From IMG/VR virus record IMGVR_UViG_3300042373_000180, positions 1 to 29,209 of that record: DNA of 29,209 bases. One strand, written 5' to 3'. The stretch's first letter is position 1. Each line of letters starts with the position of its first letter. The DNA comes from a virus. The notes beneath the pieces are model-generated. The model was not told the DNA's origin and ran no database searches. It saw nothing but the letters and a program-made list of their open reading frames with translations. Of the stretch, positions 13,260 to 19,903 are shown one piece after another. Position numbers and translations under genes: made by a program.

Positions 13260-14178
13260 TTAAGGTAATTTGTACAGGTGTCGGAGCGTCCAGCAAGTTA
13301 TATCCGTCTATCTTAAATCCAACATTTCCTCTTATTGATTCCATACGAATAGGGTCACCCAGCGGAGTAGGTCGTCCGCCTGTTTCCATTTCTTTTGTTT
13401 TGCGAACGTGCAGCTCGGTAAATAACCAGTCGGTCGGGTGTTGGGCCATACGGTGAACCACAAGAACGCAATCGGCACGGTTGCCCCACTTACCCCCTCC
13501 TTCGATGTCCGAAGTCATTGGGGGCATTGGAAGCCCTGCGTATTGATGGCCCTGCGGAAAGGTTCTGCGCATTGCTTCGGTAACTGGGTGTGTGTTTACG
13601 ACTGTTGTTACGTTGTTCTTGTGGGCGAACACCCGAATAGCCGAGGCCACCTCGTAGTGGTATTCGTGCATTCCTGTCTTGCCAAGTTTCTTTTGGTCTG
13701 TTGATAGTGAGTTGTACGGGTCAATAAGTGCGCCAGTGTATTCCCATTCCTCTTTGATTTCCTCCATTACCTTCAATAGGCCAAAGGCATCGTACAACTT
13801 GTTGCCATCTATAAACGTAAAGTATTCGTTTACAAAATCCAAATGCCGATACATAACGTGTTCTGGTATCTGTTGAATCGGAGCGCAGGCAAGAAACTCA
13901 ATCATTTTTCTTTTGAGTGAGTGTACCTCGTTTTCTGCTGAATAGACCAACCACTTCTTTTCGTAGTTCTGGCTCTGCATAAGCATAAGGTAAATAAGCG
14001 TGTGCGTCTTACCCACGTTGGCGTGGCCAGTTACAACGATAAACTCCCCGTCTTTGAAACGCAGGTATTCGTCTATCTTCGGGTTGCCGAGCTTGCCAGT
14101 ATCGAAATACTTGCCCGCCCTTGCTCGTTCCAGAAACGGCAGTACCGCTTCGTTGGTTAAAATGTCTGGGTGTCTCAT
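13237..14178 (-). CDS. RecA-fold/DnaB-like replicative helicase ATPase, 313 aa
   Basis: The start is ATG 14178 (MRHPDILTNEAVLPFLERAR), just after the leader CCAAACACACAGA; a longer frame needs a TTG. Walker A is GHANVGKT (51-58), and the Walker B strand is GALIDPYNSL (149-158, Asp 153). Later come VVNTHPVTEAMRR, the Q/H motif 3 of this family, and LVVHRM followed by a basic LHVRKTKEMETGG loop typical of DnaB C-terminal domains. There is no N-terminal DnaB helical domain and no primase in the genome. It is the likely phage replicative helicase. Confidence 0.87.
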   Translation of the reverse strand: MRHPDILTNEAVLPFLERARAGKYFDTGKLGNPKIDEYLRFKDGEFIVVTGHANVGKTHTLIYLMLMQSQNYEKKWLVYSAENEVHSLKRKMIEFLACAPIQQIPEHVMYRHLDFVNEYFTFIDGNKLYDAFGLLKVMEEIKEEWEYTGALIDPYNSLSTDQKKLGKTGMHEYHYEVASAIRVFAHKNNVTTVVNTHPVTEAMRRTFPQGHQYAGLPMPPMTSDIEGGGKWGNRADCVLVVHRMAQHPTDWLFTELHVRKTKEMETGGRPTPLGDPIRMESIRGNVGFKIDGYNLLDAPTPVQITLNDTDAPF

Positions 14179-14192
14179 TCTGTGTGTTTGGT

Positions 14193-14219
14193 CAAAAGTA
14201 AACAAAATATCAATACAAA
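14193..14219 (-). promoter_or_regulatory. Weak promoter-like site before the helicase gene
   Basis: TACTTTTG at 14193-14200 fits TAnnTTTG. The nearest TTTG (14216-14219) is only 15 bases away, shorter than the usual 17-23. Its place between a terminator and the start of the helicase gene favours it; the spacing argues against. Confidence 0.4.
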
Positions 14220-14230
14220 AAACTCAAAGC

Positions 14231-14256
14231 AAAAAAAAGCCCCTCCGAAGAGGGGC
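14231..14256 (-). terminator. Rho-independent terminator
   Basis: On the minus strand GCCCCTC-TTCG-GAGGGGC (7 bp, UUCG-like loop) is followed by T8. It lies 25 bases after the ssDNA-binding-like gene stop. Confidence 0.92.
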
Positions 14257-14257
14257 C

Positions 14258-14295
14258 AGCAGTCCTAAAAAACACACACACTAAAAAGGACTGCT
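14258..14295. repeat. Inverted repeat at the end of the ssDNA-binding-like gene
   Basis: AGCAGTCCT (14258-14266) and AGGACTGCT (14287-14295) are perfect 9-base inverted copies around a T/GT-rich loop. The stop codon at 14281-14283 is in the loop. It may form a second hairpin just ahead of the terminator. Confidence 0.75.
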
Positions 14296-14724
14296 TTCTT
14301 CCACACGTGGAGCGAAGTGTTCCTCGTGACTTGCGCCCTTCTGCTCGTTGAGCATCCAAGCGTTAAACTTATCGGCAAGCTCAAAAATCTTATCTACTGG
14401 AATTGTTGCTCCTTGTGAAACGTAGGCCGCTGACATTTCAACAGCCGACTTCAAAGCAACTTGGCGAATAATGGACTTACCACGGTCGTCGTTACCCGCT
14501 GCGCTCTTTGCAAACGGAGCGGTGTAGTTGTTTTGGAATCCTGCTTTTTGAATCTTGATGGTTCCCTTCTCGTTCTTGGTGTAGGTAACGTCGTCACCTA
14601 CTGCGTAAGGAGGGGTTGTGGACTTTGCGAAAGTCGTTCCGAAGTCGCCATCGTCAAAGCGTACTTCAAACTTGAAAAACTCGTTCCACTGTCCAGTGGG
14701 GGTGATGCTGGTGATTTTAGCCAT
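14281..14724 (-). CDS. Putative ssDNA-binding (OB-fold) protein, 147 aa
   Basis: The N-terminal 60 residues are beta-rich (TSITPTGQWNEFFKFEVRFD, then DVTYTKNEKGTIKIQKAGF). The middle has GKSIIRQVALKSAVEMSAAY, a helix common in phage proteins beside recombination genes. The C-terminus ends EESSPF, recalling the acidic PF tip of SSB proteins that recruits partners. Its neighbours, RusA and the helicase, fit. The fold is inferred; a recombination mediator is another option. Confidence 0.6.
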   Translation of the reverse strand: MAKITSITPTGQWNEFFKFEVRFDDGDFGTTFAKSTTPPYAVGDDVTYTKNEKGTIKIQKAGFQNNYTAPFAKSAAGNDDRGKSIIRQVALKSAVEMSAAYVSQGATIPVDKIFELADKFNAWMLNEQKGASHEEHFAPRVEESSPF

Positions 14725-14878
14725 TTTGCAATTCGTTAATTAAGGTTCTTTTTAATACTTCGTTTTCTGCTTCGAGGAACTCGTTGCGTGAGGCAAGTGC
14801 CTCGATGCGGTGTTGCAGAAATTCCACCATTTGTGCGGCCCCATCTTGAGACCAATTCGTTCGGAATGTGTATTCCAT
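14717..14878 (-). CDS. Small coiled-coil protein, 53 aa
   Basis: ATG 14878 to TAA 14717, overlapping the next start by 8 bases. MEYTFRTNWSQDGAAQMVEF is followed by HRIEALASRNEFLEAENEVL, a leucine-zipper-like coil. It is the first gene after a good promoter and a C/A-rich leader. A longer reading in another frame (14752-14943) is rejected. Function unknown. Confidence 0.75.
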   Translation of the reverse strand: MEYTFRTNWSQDGAAQMVEFLQHRIEALASRNEFLEAENEVLKRTLINELQNG

Positions 14879-14903
14879 AAAGTGAGTGTGTTGGTTAATG
14901 GTT

Positions 14904-14933
14904 CAAAGATATGTAAAAAATCAATACCACAAA
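14904..14933 (-). promoter_or_regulatory. Bacteroidota-type promoter, TTTG-N18-TATCTTTG
   Basis: The -33 TTTG is at 14930-14933, and the -7 box TATCTTTG at 14904-14911, 18 bases apart, the same arrangement as at 10785-10813. It begins in the last codons of the RusA gene and would drive the coiled-coil and ssDNA-binding-like genes, which end at the 14231 terminator. Confidence 0.78.
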
Positions 14934-15304
14934 CATTCACCAAAAAAAATTACACGCCCTGTATTCTTTTCTATTTCAGAGTTTCTATATATGGAAACTT
15001 TTGTAACAAAACGAGCGGTGTCGTCCTGTACGCCTCCGTGCTTACGCAAACCATCCAAGGCAAACTTAATGGCCATAATACAGTTGTCGTTATCATAGCC
15101 GTAGTTATGTTCAAGGTTTACTACCAGTGAACTAAATTTGAATTGGTCGTATCCTGCTAATTGTTCCAGTACCTCGGCAACAAACTTGTCCTTGGCCTTC
15201 TTGCGGACAATCCAATGCTTTGACGAGTAGAACTGGTTTAGCGAAGGAACCTTGCCCAAGGTGACTTCTATGCGTGTGTCACAAACCACCCTCGCCGTAG
15301 CCAC
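14921..15304 (-). CDS. rusA: RusA-family Holliday junction resolvase
   Basis: The product has about 122-127 residues. RusA signatures: GKVPSLNQFY near the N-terminus, then YDNDNCIMAIKFALDGL (70-86, catalytic Asp 71 and 73, Lys 80) and GVQDDTARF (third Asp about 94). Spacing equals that of the known Asp70/Asp72/Asp91 triad. The start is uncertain: GTG 15304 or GTG 15289; no ATG is suitable. It resolves recombination or replication junctions before packaging. The last 12 codons carry a promoter. Confidence 0.9.
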   Translation of the reverse strand: MATARVVCDTRIEVTLGKVPSLNQFYSSKHWIVRKKAKDKFVAEVLEQLAGYDQFKFSSLVVNLEHNYGYDNDNCIMAIKFALDGLRKHGGVQDDTARFVTKVSIYRNSEIEKNTGRVIFFGECLWY

Positions 15305-15521
15305 CCTCCGCTTTTTTGTTCCGCTGGTGCTTTAATTCACGTTGTAGGTGGATTATTGCTTTCTCAATGTCTTGCTCTAACGGGTTGTCTTGCTTCTTGC
15401 CAGCACGGAGCAAGTAGGCGATTGCAACTCCGAGGTTGTAGTTATCCTCTTGGAAGTCCAGTACCACGTCCATCGCTTCAATGCCCTTGTACTTGCCGAT
15501 GTAGTATTTAGGTGCGCTCAC
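15279..15521 (-). CDS. DUF3310-like protein, 80 aa
   Basis: GTG start at 15521, overlapping the previous stop as GTGA. The phrase IEAMDVVLDFQEDNYNLGVA, then AYLLRAGKKQDNPLEQDIEK and AIIHLQREL, is the DUF3310 pattern seen in SaV-like phage proteins and in T7 gp1.7 nucleotide kinase. A small kinase-like or binding role in nucleotide metabolism is plausible; the kinase activity is not shown by this short domain. It has a Gly/Glu-rich end. Confidence 0.85.
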   Translation of the reverse strand: MSAPKYYIGKYKGIEAMDVVLDFQEDNYNLGVAIAYLLRAGKKQDNPLEQDIEKAIIHLQRELKHQRNKKAEGGYGEGGL

Positions 15522-15706
15522 TGGTCGAAGTGTTTTGTACCGTTCTCGAACGTGTTGTATTTGCGAATGTCTCTTGCTTCGTCAATAGACAAGTTGTAGT
15601 CACAAAATCCAAAATGATTCAAGAAGGCGTTGGTGTAGTCGTTCTTCAAACGACCCTGCTCGATAGCGAAGTATTTCATTCGCTTGGTGTTTCTATCTGT
15701 TCCCAT
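15518..15706 (-). CDS. Small protein, 62 aa, first gene of the early region
   Basis: ATG 15706 (MGTDRNTKRMKYFAIEQGRL) or the internal ATG at 15679. It is a basic/aromatic protein with HFGFCDYNLSIDEARDIRK. It directly follows the promoter-like site, so the first ATG would be nearly leaderless, which slightly favours the second. No family is recognised. Confidence 0.65.
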   Translation of the reverse strand: MGTDRNTKRMKYFAIEQGRLKNDYTNAFLNHFGFCDYNLSIDEARDIRKYNTFENGTKHFDQ

Positions 15707-15710
15707 ATTG

Positions 15711-15744
15711 CAAACCTAAACAAGAATCGAATAGGTCTGACAAA
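15711..15744 (-). promoter_or_regulatory. Promoter-like site, TTTG-N22-TAGGTTTG
   Basis: TAGGTTTG at 15711-15718 with TTTG at 15741-15744, a 22-base spacing within the 17-23 range known for Flavobacterium. It would start the early region. Only four bases separate it from ATG 15706. Confidence 0.55.
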
Positions 15745-15806
15745 TGTTAAAAAGAAAAAAGTTTTCAACAAATGTCGGAGGTATGCTCCTAATGCTTATT
15801 TTTTAC

Positions 15807-15862
15807 AACTAGTTAGTTAGTTAACTTAATAACTTACTTAACTAATAACTAACTTAACTAGT
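15807..15862. repeat. Imperfect long inverted repeat with TTAGTTA/TAACTAA iterations
   Basis: Left arm AACTAGTTAGTTAGTTA and right arm TAACTAACTTAACTAGT (15846-15862) are near-perfect inverted copies with one extra T. The spacer also repeats AACTTA/TTAACT units. It could be a protein-binding array (repressor, initiator) or a cruciform. Confidence 0.8.
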
Positions 15863-15990
15863 AAGTAAAGTTAGAACTTGACTAAAATTAAAAATAAAAG
15901 AAAATTTGCGTTTAGACGCATTTTATTAGTCAAGGTATATCAATGTACCAATTTTGGTAGAAAGTGCGTTAGAATGCAAATAAAGTACCT

Positions 15991-16401
15991 CTATCGCCTT
16001 AATAACACTATTAGCAGCATACCAACTGCAAACAGCATCAGGTACTTTTCGTAATTGCGGCTTCTGGGAGCCGTTACAGAGGTCTTTATGTATTTAGTCA
16101 CTTGTACGGTGTCAGGTAAGCAAGTTGCGTTTACACGCACCGTATCAAAGTTCCTAACAATTTTTAGGCGTATGTTATCCTTTTGGACAACCACCGTATC
16201 AATATATTTTAGCGTAAGCGTGTCCCAAAGGTTTCGCTCTTTGGTTACAATAGTGGTATCAAACTTCGTTTGCCAGACGTTTGCTCCTTTCTTTACGGCT
16301 TGGCGCAAATGCCATTCGGCAGAGCAACTACCCAGAACAAGACTCACAATCAGGATTATCAATGCTGCAAGCAGGGGGTGTGGGTACGTCTTCGAGTTCA
16401 T
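15991..16401 (-). CDS. Unimolecular spanin-like lipoprotein, 136 aa
   Basis: The start is ATG 16401 (MNSKTYPHPLLAALIILIVS). An N-terminal signal with lipobox LVLGSC (lipidated Cys 26) is followed by a periplasmic stretch rich in beta character (KFDTTIVTKERNLWDTLTL) and a C-terminal membrane segment EKYLMLFAVGMLLIVLL with two Arg at the end. Outer-membrane anchor plus inner-membrane helix in one chain is the architecture of u-spanins (phage T1 gp11), which fuse the membranes at the last lysis step. Placement right after the endolysin fits. A plain lipoprotein is the alternative. Confidence 0.7.
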   Translation of the reverse strand: MNSKTYPHPLLAALIILIVSLVLGSCSAEWHLRQAVKKGANVWQTKFDTTIVTKERNLWDTLTLKYIDTVVVQKDNIRLKIVRNFDTVRVNATCLPDTVQVTKYIKTSVTAPRSRNYEKYLMLFAVGMLLIVLLRR

Positions 16402-16412
16402 TAAGCCAGCTT

Positions 16413-16841
16413 TCAAAATTTGATGTACTTGGTTTTCCCATTTTTCTTTATTGCTTTTAATACTTCTCCTTTATTGTTGTTAACGTCGTACGCAACGTGA
16501 ATCCACGCAGGTTGCTTGTCTGTACCAAACTCCCAGATGAGTTGCTTAAAATGCGCCTGCTTGCGTATGTAGGCGAATACTGCTGCCATATCCTCGCACT
16601 GAATGTCTGCCGCCTTTCCTTTTAGGTGGTCGCTTGTTGCTGAACCACCAACAGCCGCATTCACCTTATCGGAGCGATAGCCGCTTGTAACTTCAATAGG
16701 CCCGAACTTTTCTCGTGCTGGTTGCAGGACATATTGAACCAAGTATTTCAAATTGGTTATCGCTTCTTGGCTTGGCTTGTTCGGTAGGCCAGTTGAGGTC
16801 TCGGTGAACTCGCTCAAACTGAAATTTTCAGATAGCTTCAT
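16413..16841 (-). CDS. Endolysin, Peptidase_M15 (zinc D-Ala-D-Ala type)
   Basis: 142 residues. M15 features in order: MKLSENFSLSEFTETSTGLP (typical start), SGYRSDKVN (53-61), SDHLKGKAADIQ (70-81, Zn ligands His 72 and Asp 79) and AWIHVAYD (112-119, His 115). There is no signal peptide or cell-wall-binding domain, so it needs the holin-like proteins upstream to reach the peptidoglycan. It cleaves peptide cross-links. Confidence 0.94.
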   Translation of the reverse strand: MKLSENFSLSEFTETSTGLPNKPSQEAITNLKYLVQYVLQPAREKFGPIEVTSGYRSDKVNAAVGGSATSDHLKGKAADIQCEDMAAVFAYIRKQAHFKQLIWEFGTDKQPAWIHVAYDVNNNKGEVLKAIKKNGKTKYIKF

Positions 16842-16960
16842 TTTTGATAAATTTTATGCAGTAACTCTAACTGGTTCCGAGTTAACGTGTCTTATATCGC
16901 ACTTTTTGGTAGCAGGTTATCCCCTATATGGTACTTTATCTTCCCTGCCCTCGGTACTTC

Positions 16961-17203
16961 TTACTCGTCACCCCTTTGTTCGGGCTTTTGGTGTGCCTTC
17001 CGAGTTTTGGTTTTGACTTCTTTTGGAACTTCGTTTCCTGCTGCTTCGCCATCTCTGCTCATCATTAAAGCAAATCCACCCATCAGGAACGCACTAAACT
17101 CCGTTAGAGACGCTTTCTCGTACCAAACGAGAATACCTCCAAACGAAATTAAGATAAGCCCTATTACGGTTGTCTTTGGGTTTCTAAAAATTCTATCTAT
17201 CAT
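16961..17203 (-). CDS. Holin-like membrane protein, 80 aa
   Basis: The start is ATG 17203 (MIDRIFRNPKTTVIGLILIS); an in-frame GTG four codons upstream is possible. Two hydrophobic segments, TTVIGLILISFGGILVWY and FSAFLMGGFALMM, are followed by a highly charged tail (KEVKTKTRKAHQKPEQRG), a classical class II holin layout. It is followed by 119 bases without a gene and then the endolysin. Confidence 0.65.
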   Translation of the reverse strand: MIDRIFRNPKTTVIGLILISFGGILVWYEKASLTEFSAFLMGGFALMMSRDGEAAGNEVPKEVKTKTRKAHQKPEQRGDE

Positions 17204-17354
17204 TCTTAATGTCACGGCTCCAACGCCACAAGGTGTAAACGAAGGAGGTTAGCATAACTACCATTCCCGCAATCTGGTGTACCTCGGCAATCGTTAGACC
17301 TCCAACGGCCAAAGACCAACTCGTTGCTACTGCGCTTGTACTATCGTGTTTCAT
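17193..17354 (-). CDS. Small membrane protein, 53 aa, lysis region
   Basis: ATG 17354 overlaps the previous stop (ATGA); TAG 17193. MKHDSTSAVATSWSLAVGGL is followed by HQIAGMVVMLTSFVYTLWRW, one clear membrane helix and a weaker first one. It may be a holin or antiholin. It overlaps the 80-aa holin-like gene by 11 bases. Confidence 0.72.
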   Translation of the reverse strand: MKHDSTSAVATSWSLAVGGLTIAEVHQIAGMVVMLTSFVYTLWRWSRDIKNDR

Positions 17355-17731
17355 TCCTCAATCGGGGCTGGTGGTTGGCAATAGGCGGCATCTGGGTTGG
17401 CAGCGCAGTATTCAGCAGCGTAAACTTCTTCCCATCCTGCAAAAATATGGATGCCACAAGGCGCAGGCCACACCACCGAATCAGCATAAGCGGCAAGCGG
17501 CTCGTTTTGCCAAAGGATGTCAACGGCATAGTTGGGATTCTCGGCAACGCAGACCTGCTCTCCTTGCTCGTTTGTTTCCCATTGGGTGCAGATATGCCCC
17601 AACTCAACTACGGCCACTACAAGCTCCGTATTCCACGTTGTTTCCGTAATGCCATCCAGTGAGGTGGTGGTCTTTTCTATTGCTTTTTTGGCTGTTGCCC
17701 AATCAGCAAACTCGTATTTGTTGAATGTCAT
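17351..17731 (-). CDS. Conserved phage protein, 126 aa, unknown
   Basis: It starts MTFNKYEFADWATAKKAIEK with ATGA overlaps on both sides. It is acidic, Trp- and Ala-rich, with NYAVDILWQNEPLAAYADSV and WPAPCGIHIFAGWEEVYAAE. I recall similar proteins after the fibre gene in Bacteroidota phages. A fibre assembly or lysis-linked role is possible; neither is shown. Confidence 0.72.
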   Translation of the reverse strand: MTFNKYEFADWATAKKAIEKTTTSLDGITETTWNTELVVAVVELGHICTQWETNEQGEQVCVAENPNYAVDILWQNEPLAAYADSVVWPAPCGIHIFAGWEEVYAAEYCAANPDAAYCQPPAPIEE

Positions 17732-17925
17732 AGTAAGTAAATAAATAATCCGCCCAAAAGTGTTGCAATCAAATCCTTGTAGTCAAATCCTCCGTATCTT
17801 ATTTCGTCTATTAATTCCTTGCCTGCTGCTGCGATTAATACGAGCAACATACTTCCCGAAATAAGATAAAGCACCGCACCACCTACGAAGTGCAGTACCT
17901 TATCAAATGATGTCCAACTGCTCAC
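17728..17925 (-). CDS. Small two-helix membrane protein, 65 aa
   Basis: MSSWTSFDKVLHFVGGAVLY begins an early hydrophobic segment, followed by MLLVLIAAAGKELIDEIRYG and a second segment LIATLLGGLFIYLL. The pattern DKxxHF...KExxDxxxxGGFDxxDLxAT recalls small phage and YfiM-like membrane proteins. It may be a holin or a membrane-anchored lysis factor. Confidence 0.7.
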   Translation of the reverse strand: MSSWTSFDKVLHFVGGAVLYLISGSMLLVLIAAAGKELIDEIRYGGFDYKDLIATLLGGLFIYLL

Positions 17926-19685
17926 AACGTGGTCAATTCTGCCAGTTGGGCGTTTGTTAGACGGGTCTTAAATAGGAGGGCTTGGGCAATTCCAAAAGCG
18001 TTAGCAGTTGGAGCATTAAAGTTAAGGTCTAAAATGTCGCACGTTGGCACGGTAGCCGAAGTGTCAGTTCCAACTTGAGTCCCGTTTACATACATAACAA
18101 AGTCGTTAAGCTTGTAAGCCATTGCCACCTTTGCAGTTTGTGGCGTATTTGCTATGTAGTTTATTGCCGTTTGCAAAACGCCATTGTCTACGGTTTCAAA
18201 ACGAAGATTTCCAGCTTGGATACGCAAACCTAAATAATCGCTTACCGCTGCATCACGCAAAAGAATATATGAATTATCTACTGGTGCGTTTTTCAAATCT
18301 ATTTCAACAAAAAAAGTCCCCTCCGTCTGCCCAATTAGCGAGCTTATGCCCGTCTTACTGGCAGCATCGGCCACACGGGTAACACTTGCGCCCAGCGTTG
18401 GAATGTAGCTGGTGGCGTAGGCTCCTGCTTCTACTTGGTAACCATAAACCAAAATTCCTTTTGTTGGGTCACCAATGTAGGGTGCTAAACTTAAAGCTGT
18501 GGAATTTGTCGTGCTTATCGAAATAGTTGCAGTAGTAGTTGCGCCTGCTGTATAAGATACCTCACAACGATACCACCCGTTGCCATAGTTTGTTATTTTA
18601 GAACCTACAACCGTGCCTAATGCCGTGCCTATTACTGTTCCAGTAGACAAATTAAATTTAACGGCAGCGGCCGTTCCCGTGCTAATGTAAATATAAATTA
18701 AATTTTGACCCGCTGATTTTACAAAGCAAGAGGCAGTGTAAACAGTTCCACTTGTTGCGCTAAAAGAACCTAAAATATCGTGGTAGGCATCTGCCGAAGT
18801 TTCCATTGCCCTGTCGGCATTTGTAGAGCCATCGGGTGAAGTGGCAAAATTTGCGGTTAATGTTATTTGATTTTTCGTCCAAGCCGCATTATCAAACTGC
18901 TCGGAGTACGTCACCAAGTTCGTCCGCTGGGGTTCCAGCAACAGACGAGGACAAGAACTACCTAAATAGTCAAGACGGGGTACGTTGCTCACTGGCCCAA
19001 CTGATACGGCTGCGGTGGTGGTGGGTATGTAGTTTGTTGCGATGTCGCCTGCTTCTAATTGGTAGCCAAAAGCAATCAGCGTTCCCGTAGAACTTGTAGT
19101 AGAAAAACGAGTTGCGGCTAAAGAATCTACCGCTAGAATGAAAACGTGCGTACCAGTAGTTGAGGTGAATGACATTGAGCATCTGAACCAACCGTTTCCT
19201 GCTGCAACAATAGTTGCGGTGCTGCCAGTTGCACTTGCAGTTCCGTTTACTAAATCAAAATTGGCATAAAGTCCAGCATCCGAACCCAAAAGGAACTGAA
19301 CGAACTGATTTGTTCCAGCCTTTAGGTAAGCACTTACCGTATAGTTACCATTAAATGAAAATGCTTGAATGACGTACTTCTGCGTAGTGCCACCCGTGAA
19401 CGTAATGGTGTCAGCATTTACCGCACCATTTAAAGGGTTAGCAGTTGTGTTGGTGGCTACGGTGCAAGAGTTTGCACTCCAAGTAGTAGAGAAGTCTTGG
19501 CTCTGCAGAATAAGGTTCGTCCGCACCTTCTCAATAAGGCCGTCAGGGCCAACACGGGTAGCATCCGAAGCACGGGTAAAAGTCAAATCACCCGAACCAT
19601 CGGTCGGCTTCTCTGCGTAAATCTTGCTTGTCTTGTATCCGCTTGGTATAACAACAAGCGAAGCATCTTCGTAAAAACTGGCCAT
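17922..19685 (-). CDS. Tail fibre/receptor-binding protein with tandem carbohydrate-binding-like modules
   Basis: 587 residues, rich in Thr, Ser, Ala and Gly. A short N-terminal part (MASFYEDASLVVIPSGYKTS) is followed by two copies of one module of about 180 residues (roughly 55-225 and 255-435). Shared phrases include RTNLILQSQDF / RTNLVTYSEQF, NGWFRC / NGWYRCEVSY and FGYQLEAGDIATNYIPT / YGYQVEAGAYATSYIPT. The C-terminal 150 residues look like a concanavalin/LamG-type lectin domain (EGTFFVEIDLKNAP, DFVMYVNGTQVG). It likely binds host surface glycans. No enzymatic motif is seen. The stop overlaps the next ATG (ATGA). Confidence 0.85.
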   Translation of the reverse strand: MASFYEDASLVVIPSGYKTSKIYAEKPTDGSGDLTFTRASDATRVGPDGLIEKVRTNLILQSQDFSTTWSANSCTVATNTTANPLNGAVNADTITFTGGTTQKYVIQAFSFNGNYTVSAYLKAGTNQFVQFLLGSDAGLYANFDLVNGTASATGSTATIVAAGNGWFRCSMSFTSTTGTHVFILAVDSLAATRFSTTSSTGTLIAFGYQLEAGDIATNYIPTTTAAVSVGPVSNVPRLDYLGSSCPRLLLEPQRTNLVTYSEQFDNAAWTKNQITLTANFATSPDGSTNADRAMETSADAYHDILGSFSATSGTVYTASCFVKSAGQNLIYIYISTGTAAAVKFNLSTGTVIGTALGTVVGSKITNYGNGWYRCEVSYTAGATTTATISISTTNSTALSLAPYIGDPTKGILVYGYQVEAGAYATSYIPTLGASVTRVADAASKTGISSLIGQTEGTFFVEIDLKNAPVDNSYILLRDAAVSDYLGLRIQAGNLRFETVDNGVLQTAINYIANTPQTAKVAMAYKLNDFVMYVNGTQVGTDTSATVPTCDILDLNFNAPTANAFGIAQALLFKTRLTNAQLAELTTL

Positions 19686-19903
19686 TAGTTAAAGTTTAAT
19701 TCGTCTATTGCATTTTCCAAACACTCAAAGCCCTCCACGATACCGCTATCCGCAAGGACACGAACCTCGTATGCCTCGGCATAGGTGTAGGCGTTATTAA
19801 AGCACGCAGGCACACCATCAGCGGGTAAGCTGCGGGTATTGTAGTCCTCGTCTCCCCAATCGGAGGAGCAGTAAATCTCGCCCCAGTTAATGTTATTTCC
19901 CAT
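19685..19903 (-). CDS. Small acidic protein, 72 aa, tail region
   Basis: ATG 19903 to TAA overlapping the fibre ATG (TAATG). It reads MGNNINWGEIYCSSDWGDED, then a Cys- and Tyr-rich acidic middle and ends CLENAIDELNF. The last part recalls the EGFxCLxEAL segment of the 416-aa tail protein (IEGFECLENAI versus CEGFACLREAL), suggesting a shared small domain. It may be a fibre attachment or structural protein. Confidence 0.72.
   Translation of the reverse strand: MGNNINWGEIYCSSDWGDEDYNTRSLPADGVPACFNNAYTYAEAYEVRVLADSGIVEGFECLENAIDELNFN

Larger units (their letters stand above)
15707..15990. other. Main intergenic region, candidate origin/control region
   Basis: About 284 bases without a gene on either strand, the largest such gap. 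Very AT-rich. It contains the promoter-like site above, a long imperfect inverted repeat (15807-15862), a palindrome TACCAATTTTGGTA (15946-15959) and two related hairpin-prone motifs TGCGTTTAGACGCA (15907-15920) and TGCGTTAGAATGCA (15965-15978). On the minus strand the 15907 hairpin is followed by a T-rich run and may end late transcription. No DnaA box is evident. Confidence 0.6.

Noticed and set aside
14752-14943. A 63-codon minus-strand frame overlapping the 53-aa coiled-coil gene
   Set aside because: Its peptide lacks a coherent pattern and it starts within the promoter region; the 53-aa frame has the better start, junction and coil.
14942-14990. Terminator at the end of the RusA gene (run of T8 after GGGCGTGTAA)
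   Set aside because: Only a weak, interrupted stem can be drawn, and the sequence is coding for the RusA C-terminus.
16842-16960. 119 bases between endolysin and holin-like gene as a hidden gene
   Set aside because: No minus-strand ATG and no plausible frame was seen; nothing else is recognised there.
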